From an uncultured Anaerolineae bacterium (GTDB lineage Bacteria > Chloroflexota > Anaerolineae > J036 > Brachytrichaceae): a stretch of DNA of 64,000 nt. Where the stretch lies: NCBI GenBank assembly GCA_938034415.1, contig CALHLE010000018.1:22098-86097 (forward strand), read 5' to 3'. Position 1 is the first letter of the stretch, and every line of letters begins with the position of its first letter. This document shows, in pieces, positions 1-7,853 of the stretch. The notes below the pieces were generated by a model that was not told where the DNA came from, searched no databases, and saw nothing but the letters and a program-made list of their open reading frames with translations. Position numbers and translations under genes: made by a program.

Positions 1-81
1 CTCCTCCATACCACAAAAGGGCGCAGCGGAACCTAGAACCTATCGGGATTGTATCTGAGGGGTGTGATACAGTCGCGCGCG

Positions 82-1539
82 ATGAGGACAAGGACGAAGC
101 AGCGCACGCTCTGCTTAATCGCCTGCATGTTGACGCTCGCCGCGTGCGCCGACTTGCCCCGCATAGACCTGGGCGATCTCGTCAGCGTGGGCGAGATCGC
201 GCGCCTGGCGGCCACGCCGGCCGTGGTCATGCCGGGGATCGCGCCCACCGCCGCGCCGCCGACAGTCTCGACGGCTGCGCGCGTCAAGCAGCGGACGAAA
301 ATTCGCGTCGGCATTCGCTACGACGCGCCGCCGCTGTCGCGCGTGAACGCTGATGGCGAACTGGAAGGCATGGATGTAGATTTGGCGCGCGAGTTCGCCC
401 GCCGCTGGCTGGGCAGCGAGCGCAACGTCGAATTCGTGCAGGTCACGTCGCAATCCGCGCCGGGCAAAGTGAAGAACCGCGAGGTGGACCTGGCGCTCGG
501 CGGCCTGATCCACACCCGATCGGCCGAAGCGGAGGTGGACTTCGGTCTGACGTATCTCTACGATGGCGAAGCGCTGCTGGTGCGGGCCGGCGAGTTTGCC
601 GACTTCCCCAGCCTGGCGCGGCGCGCAGTCACGTATATAGACTTTCCCTCGGCCGTCGCGCTTGGCGATGCGCAGATCGCCGCAAACATCACCGTGTCGC
701 TTCAGTCGCGCAACTCGTATCGCGCTGCGGTCAACGACTTGCTGGCCGGCGCGACCGATGCCGTGGCCGGCCGATGGCGGCGGCTGCGCGCCACAGCCGC
801 CGGCAACCCGGCGCTCGCCATCGCCGCCGTGCTCACGGTTGAACCGGTCGCCATCATGCTGCCTCATAACGACTCAGACTGGGCCGACCTGGTCAACCTT
901 ACGCTGACGGCGATCGTCGCCGACGGCACCTTCAGCGCGCTCCACCAGAAGTGGTTCGGCACGTCGCCCGACCCGATCCAGACCATCGCCCAACCCGCTG
1001 CGCTGCAACTGGTCAGCCTGCCAGATTCGATCGCGCTGCGCGATGCACTGAGCGTGATCCGCCAATCGGGCGTCGTGCGCGTCGGCTTCGACCCGCAGGC
1101 GGCGCCGTTCTCGGTCGCCAACGCGAACGGCGAGCCGGCGGGCTATGAAGTCGAACTGGTGCGCGAGATGGCGCGCCGCTGGTTCGGCAACCCGGCGCAG
1201 GTGCAATTCACACCGCTGCCGGCAGATCAATTCGCCGCGGCGCTCGCCGACGGGAGGATCGAGATGGCCATCGGCGGCATCCGGCGCACCGGCACGAGCG
1301 AACGCGTCATGGACTTCAGCATCACCACGTTCATGTCGGCCAATACGCCGCTGGCAATCGCCTTGCCCGCAAATGATTCGGCTTGGAGAGACCTGGTAAA
1401 CCTGACGTTGCAAGACATGCGGGCCGACGGCCAATACGCCCGCATCTTCGCCCGGTGGTTCCCCGATCAGCCCATCAACGAGATCGTGCGCTGGCCGGGC
1501 AGCGAGCCGAGGGTCGCATCGCTGCTGGCCGGCAACTGA
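82..1539 (+). CDS. Lipoprotein with two tandem family-3 solute-binding domains, the second incomplete
   Basis: Predicted 485-residue exported lipoprotein. The start at 82 puts a signal peptide with lipobox LAAC (Cys22) at the N-terminus; an upstream in-frame start at 49 would bury it. Residues about 75-310 resemble a complete SBP_bac_3 domain, the kind that feeds polar amino acid ABC importers. Residues about 320-480 repeat it: both copies have a G-x-E/D-V-x-L-x-R-E-x-A-R-R-W block and a DLVNLTL block. The second copy jumps from lobe I to the C-terminal helix and lacks about 100 residues of lobe II. No permease or ATPase is adjacent, so it may be a sensor or orphan binding protein. Substrate unknown. 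Confidence 0.8.
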   Translation: MRTRTKQRTLCLIACMLTLAACADLPRIDLGDLVSVGEIARLAATPAVVMPGIAPTAAPPTVSTAARVKQRTKIRVGIRYDAPPLSRVNADGELEGMDVDLAREFARRWLGSERNVEFVQVTSQSAPGKVKNREVDLALGGLIHTRSAEAEVDFGLTYLYDGEALLVRAGEFADFPSLARRAVTYIDFPSAVALGDAQIAANITVSLQSRNSYRAAVNDLLAGATDAVAGRWRRLRATAAGNPALAIAAVLTVEPVAIMLPHNDSDWADLVNLTLTAIVADGTFSALHQKWFGTSPDPIQTIAQPAALQLVSLPDSIALRDALSVIRQSGVVRVGFDPQAAPFSVANANGEPAGYEVELVREMARRWFGNPAQVQFTPLPADQFAAALADGRIEMAIGGIRRTGTSERVMDFSITTFMSANTPLAIALPANDSAWRDLVNLTLQDMRADGQYARIFARWFPDQPINEIVRWPGSEPRVASLLAGN

Positions 1540-1632
1540 GAGGCATCGCTCCGGCCCCTGGTGTATGAGCCGGCGGTGCAGCCGGGCATCCGGTTCGGTC
1601 GCAGTTGGCGCAGGTGACCGCCACGCACGGCA

Positions 1633-2385
1633 TCACACCTTCTCCACGACCAACAGATGCGATAGCCCGAAGGCGCGCAACGGCGACGATTCGAGCCGAT
1701 GCGCCGCAGCCCGCAAGGCCCGGCCGGCGGCGCCGGCGCGCGCGATGATGTTGTCGAAGCCCGGATACACCTGTGTGTGCAAGACCAGGCGCACGGGCGC
1801 GCCGTCGAACAGCGCGCGCAGTTGTCGCGACGTATAGGCGCGCACATGGGGCGCAAGCGCGTTGCGAATCGCGTCCGGCAACCAGTTCACCAACGGCTTG
1901 TTGCCGAAATGATATTGGCCGCGCCAGTAGATGCCGTGCGTCTCGAAGGGATACAGCCGGTTGGGCGCAAAAATCACCGCCCGGCCGCCGGGGCGCAACA
2001 CGCGCGCAATTTCGCGGCAAGCAGCGCGGTCATCCTCCACGTGTTCGAGCACCTCATTGCTGAACACCACGTCGAACGCGTTATCCGCAAACGGCAGCCG
2101 CTCGGCCGCGGCAGCCAGCAGCCCCGCCACCCCCGCCGCGCGACCGGTCTGCAGCCGCTCGATTTCGATATCGAAGCCGAACACGTGCGGCGTGTAGCGG
2201 CGAATCTCGCGCATATAGGCGCCGATGCCGCAACCGAACTCCAGCACGCGCTTGCCGGCTAACGGCGCCGCTGCGTTCAGCATAGCCAGCCTGCGCTCCT
2301 GGCCCGCGCGCCACACGAACGATGGATTGCCGCGTTCGGCAGCTTTCGCAATCAAGGCGCGCAAGGCATCAGACGATTCGCCCAT
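1633..2385 (-). CDS. Class I SAM-dependent methyltransferase
   Basis: A 250-residue methyltransferase of the Methyltransf_11/UbiE-like fold. Motif I is VLEFGCGIGAY, followed by an acidic residue in GFDIE at the end of strand 2, then the FDVVFSNEVLEHVED block and the LRPGG post-motif. These features bind S-adenosylmethionine; the methyl acceptor cannot be told. The longer open frame reaches into the divergent SDR gene, so the ATG at 2385 (MGESSD) is the sensible start. A TACAAT -10 box lies 12 bases upstream of it and no Shine-Dalgarno is seen. The gene is convergent with the solute-binding lipoprotein. Confidence 0.75.
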   Translation of the reverse strand: MGESSDALRALIAKAAERGNPSFVWRAGQERRLAMLNAAAPLAGKRVLEFGCGIGAYMREIRRYTPHVFGFDIEIERLQTGRAAGVAGLLAAAAERLPFADNAFDVVFSNEVLEHVEDDRAACREIARVLRPGGRAVIFAPNRLYPFETHGIYWRGQYHFGNKPLVNWLPDAIRNALAPHVRAYTSRQLRALFDGAPVRLVLHTQVYPGFDNIIARAGAAGRALRAAAHRLESSPLRAFGLSHLLVVEKV

Positions 2386-2397
2386 CGGTGTCCGAAG

Positions 2398-2403
2398 ATT
2401 GTA
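2398..2403 (-). promoter_or_regulatory. -10 box for the methyltransferase gene
   Basis: TACAAT on the minus strand ends 12 bases before the ATG at 2385, implying a leader of only a few bases. No clear -35 box was found. Confidence 0.45.
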
Positions 2404-2445
2404 ACGGCGCTTCGGCCCGGCGACTGGAGCAGACGTCCGCCACCC

Positions 2446-2451
2446 TATAAT
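2446..2451 (+). promoter_or_regulatory. -10 box for a probably leaderless SDR gene
   Basis: A perfect TATAAT ends 9 bases before the ATG at 2461. Transcription would begin at or within about two bases of the start codon, and there is no Shine-Dalgarno. Confidence 0.55.
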
Positions 2452-2460
2452 CCACTCAAG

Positions 2461-3177
2461 ATGAACATCTCCCTGGACGGCAAAGTCGTCGCCATCGCCG
2501 GCGCGGCCGGCGGCCTTGGCCCAACGGTCGTCGCAGCGTTCGCGCGCGCCGGCGCTGTGCTGTCGTTGGTTGACCGAGACGCATCTAAGCTCGACGCGCT
2601 CATCGCGTCGCTCGGCGCGCCGCCGGGAAAGCACCACTGGGCTACAGCGGACCTGCTGGACGCGGGACAGACGCGCGCGTGGGCGGAGCAGATCCAACAA
2701 CGACATGGGCGCGTGGATGCCGTGCTCCACCTCGTCGGCGGCTACCGCGGCGGGCAAAAGATCGCTCAGTTCCCCGACGACGACTGGGCGCTGCTGAAGC
2801 AGCTCTTGATCGAGACGACGTGGAACGTCATGCGCGCCTTTGTCGAGCCGCTCAAAGCCAGCCGCGGCCGCTTCATCCTAGTCTCCTCGCCGCAGGCCCA
2901 AAAGCCCTCACACGCGAACGCCGCCTATGCAGCCTGCAAGGCGGCCAGCGAGGCGCTTACCCTGGCTCTGGCCGACGAATTGCAGGGCAGCGGCGCGACC
3001 GCCAATATCATCGTCGTCAACGCCATCCTCACGCCGCAGATGCGCGCCGAGAGGCCCGACGCCGACTACGCGCAGTTCACCACGGCTGAGGACATTGCCA
3101 GCGCGATGTTGTATCTGTGCTCCGACGCCGCAGCCAACATGAACGGCCAACGGCTGTCGCTCTTCGGCGCCCGATGA
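2461..3177 (+). CDS. SDR family oxidoreductase
   Basis: A 238-residue short-chain dehydrogenase/reductase of the classical type. It has the GxxxGxG dinucleotide-binding turn (GAAGGLG, near residue 14), an acidic residue after strand 2 (VDRD) favouring NAD(H), a Ser at VSSPQ and the catalytic YxxxK as YAACK. The C-terminus ends close to the family's usual NGQ-L-x-L-F-G pattern. Substrate is not evident. The next gene starts inside its stop codon (ATGA at 3174), so the two are probably translated together. Confidence 0.82.
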   Translation: MNISLDGKVVAIAGAAGGLGPTVVAAFARAGAVLSLVDRDASKLDALIASLGAPPGKHHWATADLLDAGQTRAWAEQIQQRHGRVDAVLHLVGGYRGGQKIAQFPDDDWALLKQLLIETTWNVMRAFVEPLKASRGRFILVSSPQAQKPSHANAAYAACKAASEALTLALADELQGSGATANIIVVNAILTPQMRAERPDADYAQFTTAEDIASAMLYLCSDAAANMNGQRLSLFGAR

Positions 3178-3578
3178 AGTTCCTCGACCGCGTGACGTTG
3201 CTCATCCGCTCAACCGTGAGCGGCGCCTTTCGCGGAGGCGCGGCCCAAGCATCATCCAACCGGCGCCGCGACCGGTTGCTGGATGAAGCGCGAGCGCAAG
3301 TGGAGAGCCTGCGCAGGGACTTGGCCGAGGCAGAAAAGCGCGGGGACGAGGCCATAGCCGGCCGGCTGAGGGGTGAGATCGCCAAACTCCAGCGCTTGTT
3401 AGATGAAGTAGAAGCGCATCAGAAGCGCGAACAGCTACAGCCGCGCTCGTCTCCGGCGCCTCAGCCATCGTCGCCTCCGAACGTGGCTCAGGCCGAGGAG
3501 AGCCAGGCCATGCCGGATGCGCAGCTCGACGAGACGCGGATCGCCGATCAGCTTCGCAAGCTGCGCGAAGGGCGATGA
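3174..3578 (+). CDS. Small coiled-coil protein of unknown function
   Basis: A 134-residue protein translationally coupled to the SDR gene through an ATGA overlap. The first 20 residues (MKFLDRVTLLIRSTVSGAF) look like the amphipathic N-terminal helix of PspA/IM30-type membrane-binding proteins. Residues about 35-90 are a charged, heptad-like coiled coil rich in Glu, Arg and Lys. The rest is a Pro/Ser/Gln linker and a short acidic-basic tail. It is shorter than PspA (about 220 residues), so the PspA resemblance is only suggestive. It stops 4 bp before the convergent response-regulator gene ends. Confidence 0.55.
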   Translation: MKFLDRVTLLIRSTVSGAFRGGAAQASSNRRRDRLLDEARAQVESLRRDLAEAEKRGDEAIAGRLRGEIAKLQRLLDEVEAHQKREQLQPRSSPAPQPSSPPNVAQAEESQAMPDAQLDETRIADQLRKLREGR

Positions 3579-3582
3579 ACGC

Positions 3583-4251
3583 TCAGTCTATGCGATACCC
3601 CACCCCGCGCACGGTTTGCAGGTGCTCGGGGCGCGAAGGGTCTTTTTCGATCTTCTCGCGCAGCCAGCGCACATGCACATCCACTGTGCGCACGTCGCCG
3701 TCGAAGTCGTAGCCCCACACTTGCGTGATGAGAAATTCGCGCGAGAGCACGGCGCCTTTGTTGCGCATGAGCGTGGCGAGCAGCTCGAACTCTTTGTGAC
3801 TGAGCTTGATCTCCTTATCGCCCAGGAAGACGCGCCGCGAGACCAGGTCGAGCTGCACGTCGCCGGCCCGCAGCAGGCTCTCCGTGCGCTTGGGCGTACG
3901 CCGCAAGGCGGCTCGGATGCGCGCGGTCAGCTCGGGCAAGCTGAACGGCTTCACCACGTAATCGTCGGCGCCATTGTCCAACCCGATCACGCGATCGATC
4001 TCGCCGGCGCGCGCAGTCAGCAGGATGATCGCCATGTCCGATTCGCGCCGCAAGATGCGACACAGCGACAGACCGTCCAGGCCGGGCAGCATCACGTCCA
4101 ACACGCAAATATCCGGCTGCTCGCGCCGCGCGATTTCTAAACCGTCATCGCCACTGGTGGCCGTGATGACCGTGTAGCCCTCGCTCTCCAGGTGCCTGGC
4201 CAGCAAATCGAGCAGGATCGTTTCGTCTTCGACAATCAGAACCTTGGGCAT
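3583..4251 (-). CDS. OmpR/PhoB-family response regulator
   Basis: A 222-residue two-component response regulator. The receiver domain (1-120) has the acidic pocket EDE near residue 9, the phospho-acceptor Asp52 in LDVMLPG, the conserved Thr in LTARA and the Lys in VKPF. Residues about 128-222 form a winged-helix DNA-binding domain ending in TVRGVGYRID, typical of PhoB, PhoP and RegX3. The ATG at 4251 starts exactly at the receiver domain; the longer frame adds non-homologous residues. It lies 67 bp downstream of phoU, so a phosphate-response role is likely. No histidine kinase gene is adjacent. Confidence 0.87.
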   Translation of the reverse strand: MPKVLIVEDETILLDLLARHLESEGYTVITATSGDDGLEIARREQPDICVLDVMLPGLDGLSLCRILRRESDMAIILLTARAGEIDRVIGLDNGADDYVVKPFSLPELTARIRAALRRTPKRTESLLRAGDVQLDLVSRRVFLGDKEIKLSHKEFELLATLMRNKGAVLSREFLITQVWGYDFDGDVRTVDVHVRWLREKIEKDPSRPEHLQTVRGVGYRID

Positions 4252-4318
4252 ATCTGCGTCACTGTCACATGCGCAAACGCCGGTCGGCGACTCAACTCGG
4301 CTGCGCGACGACGACACG

Positions 4319-5002
4319 TCACTCGGTCGGACCGGGCTTGTAATCCCCTAGCTCCGCAGTCACGGCGAAGATCACGCGTTCGCACAAGTTAGTCGCCCTA
4401 TCGGCGATGCGCTCCAAGTTATGCGCAACCCAGAGCAAATACGTTGATTGCGCAATTGTCTTCGCGTCTTGCATCATGAAGGTCAACAGCTCGCGCAGAA
4501 CCTGCACGTATAGGTCGTCCACTTCTTGATCGCGCGCGACGATAGCCTTCGCGGCCTCGGCATCCATCTGCACGAACGCATCCAGCGCACTGCGAATCAT
4601 TTCGCTAGCGATCTCTTGCATGCGTGGGATGTCAATGAGCGGTTTGACCAGTGGCTCGTCGCCAATTCGAATAGCGATGGAAGCGATGCCGCTGGCATGA
4701 TCGGCGATGCGCTCCAGCTCGCTGGCCATGTGAATGGCAGCGACAATGTAACGCAGGTCTTTCGCCGCCGGCTGTTGCGTCGCAATTGCACGCACGCACT
4801 CAGACTCGACCTGATAACGCAGCGCGTTGATGTGCTGATCCGCCTCGACGACTTGGTGCGCCAGCGACAGATCACGATCCTTGAGCGCGCGAACAGAATT
4901 GGCGATTTGATCTCCGACGAGGCTACCCATGCGGAGAATGTCATTGCGAATTTCGGCGATGTCGTGATCTAGCGCCGAGCGAGTGCGTGGAGCACTTGAC
5001 AT
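4319..5002 (-). CDS. phoU: Phosphate signalling protein PhoU
   Basis: A 227-residue all-helical protein with the two tandem PhoU domains, each holding the metal-binding E-x-x-x-D pattern (ELERIADHA in the first, NLERIADRA in the second). PhoU links the phosphate importer PstSCAB to the sensor kinase and represses the Pho response when phosphate is plentiful. The neighbouring response regulator supports this; the pst genes are not in the window. AGGTGA sits 6 bases before the ATG at 5002. A TATACA -10 candidate and a TTAAGC/TTAACA repeat lie just upstream. Confidence 0.9.
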   Translation of the reverse strand: MSSAPRTRSALDHDIAEIRNDILRMGSLVGDQIANSVRALKDRDLSLAHQVVEADQHINALRYQVESECVRAIATQQPAAKDLRYIVAAIHMASELERIADHASGIASIAIRIGDEPLVKPLIDIPRMQEIASEMIRSALDAFVQMDAEAAKAIVARDQEVDDLYVQVLRELLTFMMQDAKTIAQSTYLLWVAHNLERIADRATNLCERVIFAVTAELGDYKPGPTE

Positions 5003-5030
5003 GTTAGCTCACCTGTATAGACACATCCCG

Positions 5031-5047
5031 TTAAGCAAAAGTTAACA
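5031..5047. promoter_or_regulatory. Possible Pho-box-like direct repeat
   Basis: TTAAGC at 5031-5036 and TTAACA at 5042-5047 are direct repeats 11 bp apart, one helical turn. This matches the hexamer and spacing of Bacillus PhoP binding sites. It lies 29-45 bp upstream of phoU. Only two hexamers are seen and the repeat reads opposite to phoU, so this is tentative. Confidence 0.3.
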
Positions 5048-5123
5048 AAAGGAGAAGGAAAAGTAAAGCGGCAAACACAGAGGGCTTAACTTGAAATTCA
5101 CGCCGACTTCACACCATCGCGCT

Positions 5124-5375
5124 ATGTTTCACCGCGGAATGACCAGACAACTCCTTGATGAGACGATCGCCTACCTGAGGAAGGAGCTGACGAGCATTCA
5201 TCACGACTTGACCTGGGCAGACGGGGCGCAAGCCGAATCCTTCCGCGTGCGACAAATCCGCCTGCTCGCGGAGCTGGATCGCCTGGAAGCGCTGCGACGG
5301 ACGATGGCCGCGCCGGTCGCAATGCGCAACCCTGCATCCTCAATATATTCCGCCGGCGGCATTCCGGCCGAATGA
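5124..5375 (+). CDS. Small hypothetical protein
   Basis: An 83-residue protein of unknown function, divergent from phoU. Residues about 5-65 are predicted helical and charged, with a leucine-rich segment (LLAELDRLEALRR) that could form a short coiled coil. The start is uncertain: TTG at 5091, ATG at 5124 and ATG at 5139 are in frame, and none has a convincing ribosome-binding site. A strong hairpin terminator begins 12 bp after the stop, supporting a real transcript. Confidence 0.45.
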   Translation: MFHRGMTRQLLDETIAYLRKELTSIHHDLTWADGAQAESFRVRQIRLLAELDRLEALRRTMAAPVAMRNPASSIYSAGGIPAE

Positions 5376-5387
5376 TAAAACAAAGAG

Positions 5388-5421
5388 CAAACTCCCTGCG
5401 CTAAGGAGTTTGTTCTTTTTT
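5388..5421 (+). terminator. Intrinsic terminator, possibly bidirectional
   Basis: An 8-bp stem (CAAACTCC at 5388-5395, GGAGTTTG at 5405-5412) is followed by a T-rich run at 5413-5421. It closes the small ORF on the plus strand. The other side is also A/T-rich, so it can end the opposing tRNA-Arg transcript too. Confidence 0.8.
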
Positions 5422-5492
5422 GCCCCTACGCAGATTCGAACTGCGATCTACGGCTCCGGAGGCCGGCGCTCTATCCATTGAGCTATAGGGGC
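5421..5492 (-). tRNA. tRNA-Arg (anticodon CCG)
   Basis: A 72-nt cloverleaf with acceptor GCCCCTA/TAGGGGC and discriminator A, D-stem GCTC/GAGC, anticodon loop CTCCGGA giving CCG (reads CGG), and T-arm CGCAG-TTCGAAT-CTGCG. The outermost anticodon-stem pair (27-43) is a C-T mismatch; the other four pairs are sound. CCA is not encoded. A near-consensus promoter lies 20 bp upstream. Confidence 0.93.
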
Positions 5493-5512
5493 ACGGCTTA
5501 TCCTCAACCCCG

Positions 5513-5541
5513 ATTGTAGCAGCGGTTGAGCGCGCGTTCAA
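5513..5541 (-). promoter_or_regulatory. Promoter of tRNA-Arg
   Basis: On the minus strand: -35 TTGAAC (5536-5541), 17-bp spacer, -10 TACAAT (5513-5518). The tRNA 5' end is 20 bases further on. Box quality and spacing fit a housekeeping sigma factor. Confidence 0.75.
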
Positions 5542-5551
5542 TAGCGCTGGC

Positions 5552-5557
5552 TATAAT
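5552..5557 (+). promoter_or_regulatory. -10 box for aspartate kinase
   Basis: A perfect TATAAT ends 21 bases before the ATG at 5579. The leader would be about 14 bases and has no Shine-Dalgarno. No well-placed -35 was seen. Confidence 0.5.
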
Positions 5558-5578
5558 CTGCGGCGCTTACAACGCACC

Positions 5579-7015
5579 ATGTCACTGGTAGTCCTCAAAT
5601 TTGGCGGCACGTCCGTCGGCGACGGCGCCGCAATCCGCCAAACCGCACAGATCGTCCGCGATGCGACCACGCGCTGGGACCATGTGGTCGTCGTGACATC
5701 CGCGATGGGCAAATCGGCCGACCCGCGCGACGCGCTCAAAGTGACCGACCTGCTGCTCAACGCGGCCCGATCGGCCGCCGCCGGCGACGGCGAGAGTTAC
5801 CCGCGCGCCCGCCGCATGTTGGCCGACAAGCACCACGCCGCAATCGAGGCGACCGTCGGCAACGCCGACGAGCGCCAACGCATCGGCGAGGAAATTGACC
5901 AACTGCTCAGCGGCTTCGAGATGCTGTGCGCCAGCGTGCGCGTGCTGGGCGAAGTCACCCCGCGCGCGCTCGACGCCATCGCCGGCCTGGGCGAACGCAT
6001 GGCCGCCCGCATCCTGGCCGGCGCCCTCCGCAGCGTCGGCGTGATGGCCGAGCCGCTCGACGCCACCGAATTCATCATCACCACCGACCGTTACCAATCG
6101 GCTGCGCCGCTGATGGGCCCCACGCGCGAGCGGACGACCGCGCGATTGATGCCGTTGTTGCAGGCCGGCGTGACGCCGGTCGTGACCGGCTTCATCGGCG
6201 CCACGCTATCCGGCGTGCCCACCACGCTCGGGCGCGGCGGCAGCGACTACAGCGCCAGCATCCTCGCCGCAGCGCTGAACGCCGACGAGGTCTACAACTA
6301 CACCGACGTGGACGGCGTCTTGTCCGCCGACCCGCGCATCGTGCCGGACGCGCGCACCATCGAGGTGCTGACCGCGCAAGAGATGAGCGAACTGGCTTAC
6401 TTCGGCGCATCGGTGCTGCATCCGATGACGATTGCGCCGCTGGTGGAAAAGAACATCCCGCTGCGCGTGAAGAACACCTTTAACCCGACGCACCCGGGCA
6501 CGCTCATCGTGCACCGCAGCGACCTCGCGCCGAGCGACAGCGTGATCAAGGCCGTGACTGCCATCAAGGACGTGAGCATGATGACCGTGTCGGGCGGCGG
6601 GCTGAAAGGCGTGCCGGGCATCGCCGGGCGGACATTCATGGCCGTGGCGCGCACCCACACCAGCGTGCTGATGATCTCGCAAGCGTCATCCGAGCAAAAT
6701 ATCTGCTTCGTCATTCCCAAGGCCGCCGCGCCGAGCGTGGCCGCCGAACTGAGCGCCGAATTCCGCCAAGAAATGGAACACGGCGAGATCAACCCGATCG
6801 AGACGTTCGACCAGGCATCCATCATCACCGCCGTCGGGATGGGCATCAGCGAGACGCCCGGCGTCAGCGGCCGCGTGTTCAGCGCGCTGGGCGCGCAGAA
6901 CATCAACGTGTTCGCCATCGCGCAGGGGTCTTCCGAATGCGCGATCAGCTTGATTGTGGCCGCCGACCGTTGCGACGAAGCCGTGCGCGCCGTGCACGCG
7001 TTGACCAAAAGCTAA
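5579..7015 (+). CDS. lysC: Aspartate kinase
   Basis: A 478-residue monofunctional aspartokinase. It phosphorylates L-aspartate with ATP, the first step toward lysine, threonine, methionine and diaminopimelate. The amino-acid-kinase domain starts with the signature KFGGTSVG (residues 7-14) and contains GRGGSDYSAS and DVDGV-x-x-ADPR, which line the ATP and aspartate sites. The C-terminal third holds two ACT-like segments, usually the site of feedback inhibition by lysine or threonine. Length fits the long-form (ThrA/LysC III-type) family rather than the roughly 400-residue alpha-beta type. It is followed after 24 bp by the aquaporin gene, which has its own GGAGAAGGAG ribosome-binding site. Confidence 0.92.
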   Translation: MSLVVLKFGGTSVGDGAAIRQTAQIVRDATTRWDHVVVVTSAMGKSADPRDALKVTDLLLNAARSAAAGDGESYPRARRMLADKHHAAIEATVGNADERQRIGEEIDQLLSGFEMLCASVRVLGEVTPRALDAIAGLGERMAARILAGALRSVGVMAEPLDATEFIITTDRYQSAAPLMGPTRERTTARLMPLLQAGVTPVVTGFIGATLSGVPTTLGRGGSDYSASILAAALNADEVYNYTDVDGVLSADPRIVPDARTIEVLTAQEMSELAYFGASVLHPMTIAPLVEKNIPLRVKNTFNPTHPGTLIVHRSDLAPSDSVIKAVTAIKDVSMMTVSGGGLKGVPGIAGRTFMAVARTHTSVLMISQASSEQNICFVIPKAAAPSVAAELSAEFRQEMEHGEINPIETFDQASIITAVGMGISETPGVSGRVFSALGAQNINVFAIAQGSSECAISLIVAADRCDEAVRAVHALTKS

Positions 7016-7039
7016 ACATCGGAGAAGGAGTTCGCACCC

Positions 7040-7765
7040 ATGATCAACTGGAAAGCCCTACTGGCTGAATTCATCGGCACATTTGCGCTGGTTTTTATCG
7101 GTTCGGGGGCGGTGTGGTTTGCTAAAACCGCGCCCGGCTATGCGGCAGGTCCGGTCCTGCCCGCCCTGGGTCATGGCCTCGCCGTGATTTTCGCCGCCTA
7201 CTCAATCGGCAAAGTCAGCGGCGCGCATCTGAATCCGGCGGTGACGACTGCCATCGCCATCACCGGCAACATGGACTGGGTCAAAGCCGCAACATACATC
7301 GTCGCGCAAGTCATCGCCGGCCTGGTCGCGGCGCTGGCGCTGAACGCCATTCTGTCGCCTGCGGCGCAAGGCGGCGCTGCGGCTAACTTCTTCGGCGCGT
7401 TCAGCTACAACACGGCCGTCACCAACTCCATCGGCGCGCTGTTCACCGAGGCGATCTTGACGTTCTTCCTGGCTTTTGTGGCGGTGATGGGCGCGGCTTA
7501 TGGCAAAGCGGGCGATTTCGCCGGCCTGGCCATCGGCCTGACGTTGGCCATGGTGATCCTGGGCGGAGGCGGCATCAGCGAGGCCGGCGTGAATCCGGCG
7601 CGCTCAATCGGCCCGGCGATCGTGGCCGGCAGGTTGGACAACATCTGGATTTACATCATCGGTCCCATGCTTGGCGCGGCAGCCGCTGCCGCAATCGCGC
7701 GCTACGGGCTTGACCCGAACGCGCCGCCGCGCACGCCCCCCGCGCGCAACACCGGCCGGCGCTGA
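7040..7765 (+). CDS. MIP-family aquaporin with a TIP-like selectivity filter
   Basis: A 241-residue six-helix channel with both NPA boxes: AHLNPAVT (Asn65) and GVNPARS (Asn185). Aligning by distance from each Asn puts the aromatic/arginine filter residues at His45, Ile173, Ala182 and Arg188. E. coli AqpZ has Phe, His, Thr, Arg at these places and GlpF has Trp, Gly, Phe, Arg. His-Ile-Ala-Arg is instead the arrangement of some plant tonoplast aquaporins, which can also pass ammonia or hydrogen peroxide. It is therefore not named aqpZ or glpF. Substrate is inferred only from the filter. Confidence 0.88.
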   Translation: MINWKALLAEFIGTFALVFIGSGAVWFAKTAPGYAAGPVLPALGHGLAVIFAAYSIGKVSGAHLNPAVTTAIAITGNMDWVKAATYIVAQVIAGLVAALALNAILSPAAQGGAAANFFGAFSYNTAVTNSIGALFTEAILTFFLAFVAVMGAAYGKAGDFAGLAIGLTLAMVILGGGGISEAGVNPARSIGPAIVAGRLDNIWIYIIGPMLGAAAAAAIARYGLDPNAPPRTPPARNTGRR

Positions 7766-7790
7766 GTCCCCTCAAACCCGTCGCGCAACA

Positions 7791-7849
7791 GCCGCAAAGG
7801 CGCACAGACCTGCGATACACTTGGCTGCGCGCCTTTGCGGCCGTTTTTT
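7791..7849 (+). terminator. Terminator of the aquaporin transcript, with a possible der promoter in its loop
   Basis: A perfect 13-bp stem (7791-7803 with 7829-7841) is followed by CG and six T residues. It ends the lysC-aquaporin transcript 5 bp before der begins. The unusually long 25-nt loop holds TACACT (7816-7821), a plausible -10 for der. Confidence 0.8.
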
Positions 7850-7853
7850 CGTC

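Noticed and set aside
115..867. Long antisense open frames opposite real genes
   Set aside because: This frame and many like it are shadows of GC-rich codon usage: they lack family motifs, signals and sensible starts.
1633..2757. N-terminal extension of the methyltransferase to 374 residues
   Set aside because: The extension overlaps the divergent SDR gene and its promoter and has no homologous character.
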